Source: Oscillospiraceae bacterium (GTDB lineage Bacteria > Bacillota > Clostridia > Oscillospirales > Ruminococcaceae). Taken from it: 8,109 bases of DNA. Positions 7,899 to 8,109 of this stretch are shown piece after piece. The stretch spans positions 1 through 8,109 of the forward strand of contig JAEDLA010000061.1 in assembly GCA_016295545.1 (NCBI GenBank), written 5' to 3'. A program made the translations under genes and the position numbers. The notes beneath the pieces were generated by a model that was not told the origin of the DNA, did no database searches, and saw nothing but the letters and a program-made list of their open reading frames with translations. Numbering within the stretch: the first letter of the stretch is position 1; the number at the start of each line of letters is the position of its first letter.

Positions 7899-7906
7899 TC
7901 CCTTCT
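7899..7906 (-). promoter_or_regulatory. Shine-Dalgarno site for the TTG start of the SWIM gene
   Basis: AGAAGGGA on the minus strand, with a 10-nt A-rich spacer before TTG at 7888-7886. It supports the non-ATG start, since no in-frame ATG occurs between the promoter and the zinc-finger codons. Confidence 0.7.
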
Positions 7907-7938
7907 CAGAAAATATATCAATAAAGCACAAAGATTGA

Positions 7939-7958
7939 TTATGATAATTATATCATAA
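7939..7958. promoter_or_regulatory. Palindrome over the operon -10 box, possible operator
   Basis: Perfect 8-bp inverted arms TTATGATA (7939-7946) and TATCATAA (7951-7958) are separated by ATTA. The palindrome covers the whole -10 box and reaches the predicted transcription start, where a bound repressor would block RNA polymerase. The arms are AT-only apart from one G/C pair each, and part of the symmetry is built from the -10 sequence itself, so chance is a real alternative. Confidence 0.45.
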
Positions 7959-7975
7959 AAGGGAAATAATTTCAA
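7947..7975 (-). promoter_or_regulatory. Sigma-A promoter of the five-gene operon
   Basis: On the minus strand a -35 box TTGAAA (7975-7970) is followed by exactly 17 nt and a perfect -10 box TATAAT (7952-7947). TG precedes the -10 as TGATATAAT, an extended -10. Transcription would begin near 7940, leaving a 5' leader of about 50 nt before the TTG start. No other promoter this good is seen upstream of the SWIM gene, and gaps between the five genes are too short for further strong promoters. Confidence 0.8.
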
Positions 7976-8080
7976 TATCCTGTTTGAATTTTTTACGCTG
8001 ATAAAAATGAATTTAAGTTCAGTTTCTATAAAAATTCTTCAGTGAATTCAAACGGAACTCATTTTAAATATTTTTTAAAA

Positions 8081-8109
8081 TTGACAAATCGTTAAGATTA
8101 TGATATAAT
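8081..8109 (+). promoter_or_regulatory. Consensus extended -10 promoter facing out of the window
   Basis: On the plus strand TTGACA (8081-8086), 17 nt, then TATAAT (8104-8109), preceded by TG in TGATATAAT. Both hexamers match the sigma-A consensus at every base and spacing is optimal. An A/T-only tract at 8061-8080, immediately upstream, could act as an UP element. The start site and the gene lie beyond the right edge. It implies a strongly transcribed gene or RNA divergent from the operon. Confidence 0.85.

Larger units (their letters stand above)
7889..8109. other. Divergent intergenic region between the operon and an unseen right-hand gene
   Basis: This 221-nt, very AT-rich stretch has no credible coding sequence. 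It holds the operon promoter and palindrome, the operon leader, and the outward consensus promoter. Between the two promoters are TGAATTCA (8043-8050), the near-palindrome TGAATTTAAGTTCA (8008-8021, one mismatched pair), and two TTCAGT copies 20 bp apart (8018-8023 and 8038-8043). These could be regulator sites but are weak alone. The leader has a 6-bp AT-rich inverted repeat (7917-7922 with 7934-7939), too weak to call a structured element. Confidence 0.6.

Noticed and set aside
7917..7939. Leader hairpin (ATCAAT / ATTGAT) as a riboswitch or attenuator
   Set aside because: Only six AT-rich base pairs around an 11-nt loop, no T-run and no conserved aptamer sequence.
8015..8062. A second operon promoter (TTGAAT with TATAGA on the minus strand)
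   Set aside because: The spacer is only 15 nt and the -10 is poor; the promoter at 7947-7975 is far better.
1..8109. CRISPR arrays, tRNA or rRNA genes, insertion sequences, frameshifted genes
   Set aside because: No regularly spaced repeats, cloverleaf, rRNA segment, transposase or terminal repeats seen; all five reading frames are intact with motifs in order.

Overview
The window suggests a Gram-positive bacterium of the Clostridia, most likely a Ruminococcus-like gut or rumen Oscillospiraceae. This is inference from purine-rich Shine-Dalgarno sites before every gene, a TTG start, very AT-rich intergenic DNA with consensus sigma-A promoters, moderate-GC coding sequence and cysteine-rich proteins. 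No marker gene in the window fixes the species.

Almost the whole window is one five-gene operon on the minus strand, read right to left. The order is a SWIM zinc-finger protein (7888-6452), a HEAT-like helical repeat protein (6437-4575), a MoxR/RavA-type AAA+ ATPase (4558-3470), a DUF5682 protein (3470-1233) and a von Willebrand A (MIDAS) protein (1232-39). Gaps are 14 and 16 nt, then a TAATG overlap, then a directly abutting TAA-ATG, so the genes are almost certainly co-transcribed and partly translationally coupled. Four of the five resemble the E. coli YehQ (SWIM), YehL (AAA+), YehM (DUF5682) and YehP (VWA) set. The fifth, helical-repeat protein occupies the place taken in E. coli by the large DUF4132 protein YehI.

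To the right (7889-8109) is a 221-nt AT-rich intergenic region. It holds the operon promoter (TTGAAA, 17 nt, TATAAT) with a palindrome across its -10 box. It also holds a perfect-consensus extended -10 promoter pointing out of the window on the plus strand, so the neighbouring gene is probably divergent. At the left edge, a GC-rich hairpin followed by five T on the plus strand looks like the terminator of a convergent neighbour.

Working model (inference): the AAA+ ATPase and the VWA protein form a MoxR-VWA chaperone or remodelling pair. The DUF5682 protein carries motifs reminiscent of the EreA/ChaN/TIKI hydrolase fold and may be the effector. The SWIM and helical-repeat proteins may supply nucleic-acid or protein recognition. 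All five look cytoplasmic, with no signal peptides or membrane segments. The biological role of this conserved set is, to my knowledge, not established; MoxR-VWA sets have been proposed to act in stress responses or biological conflict.
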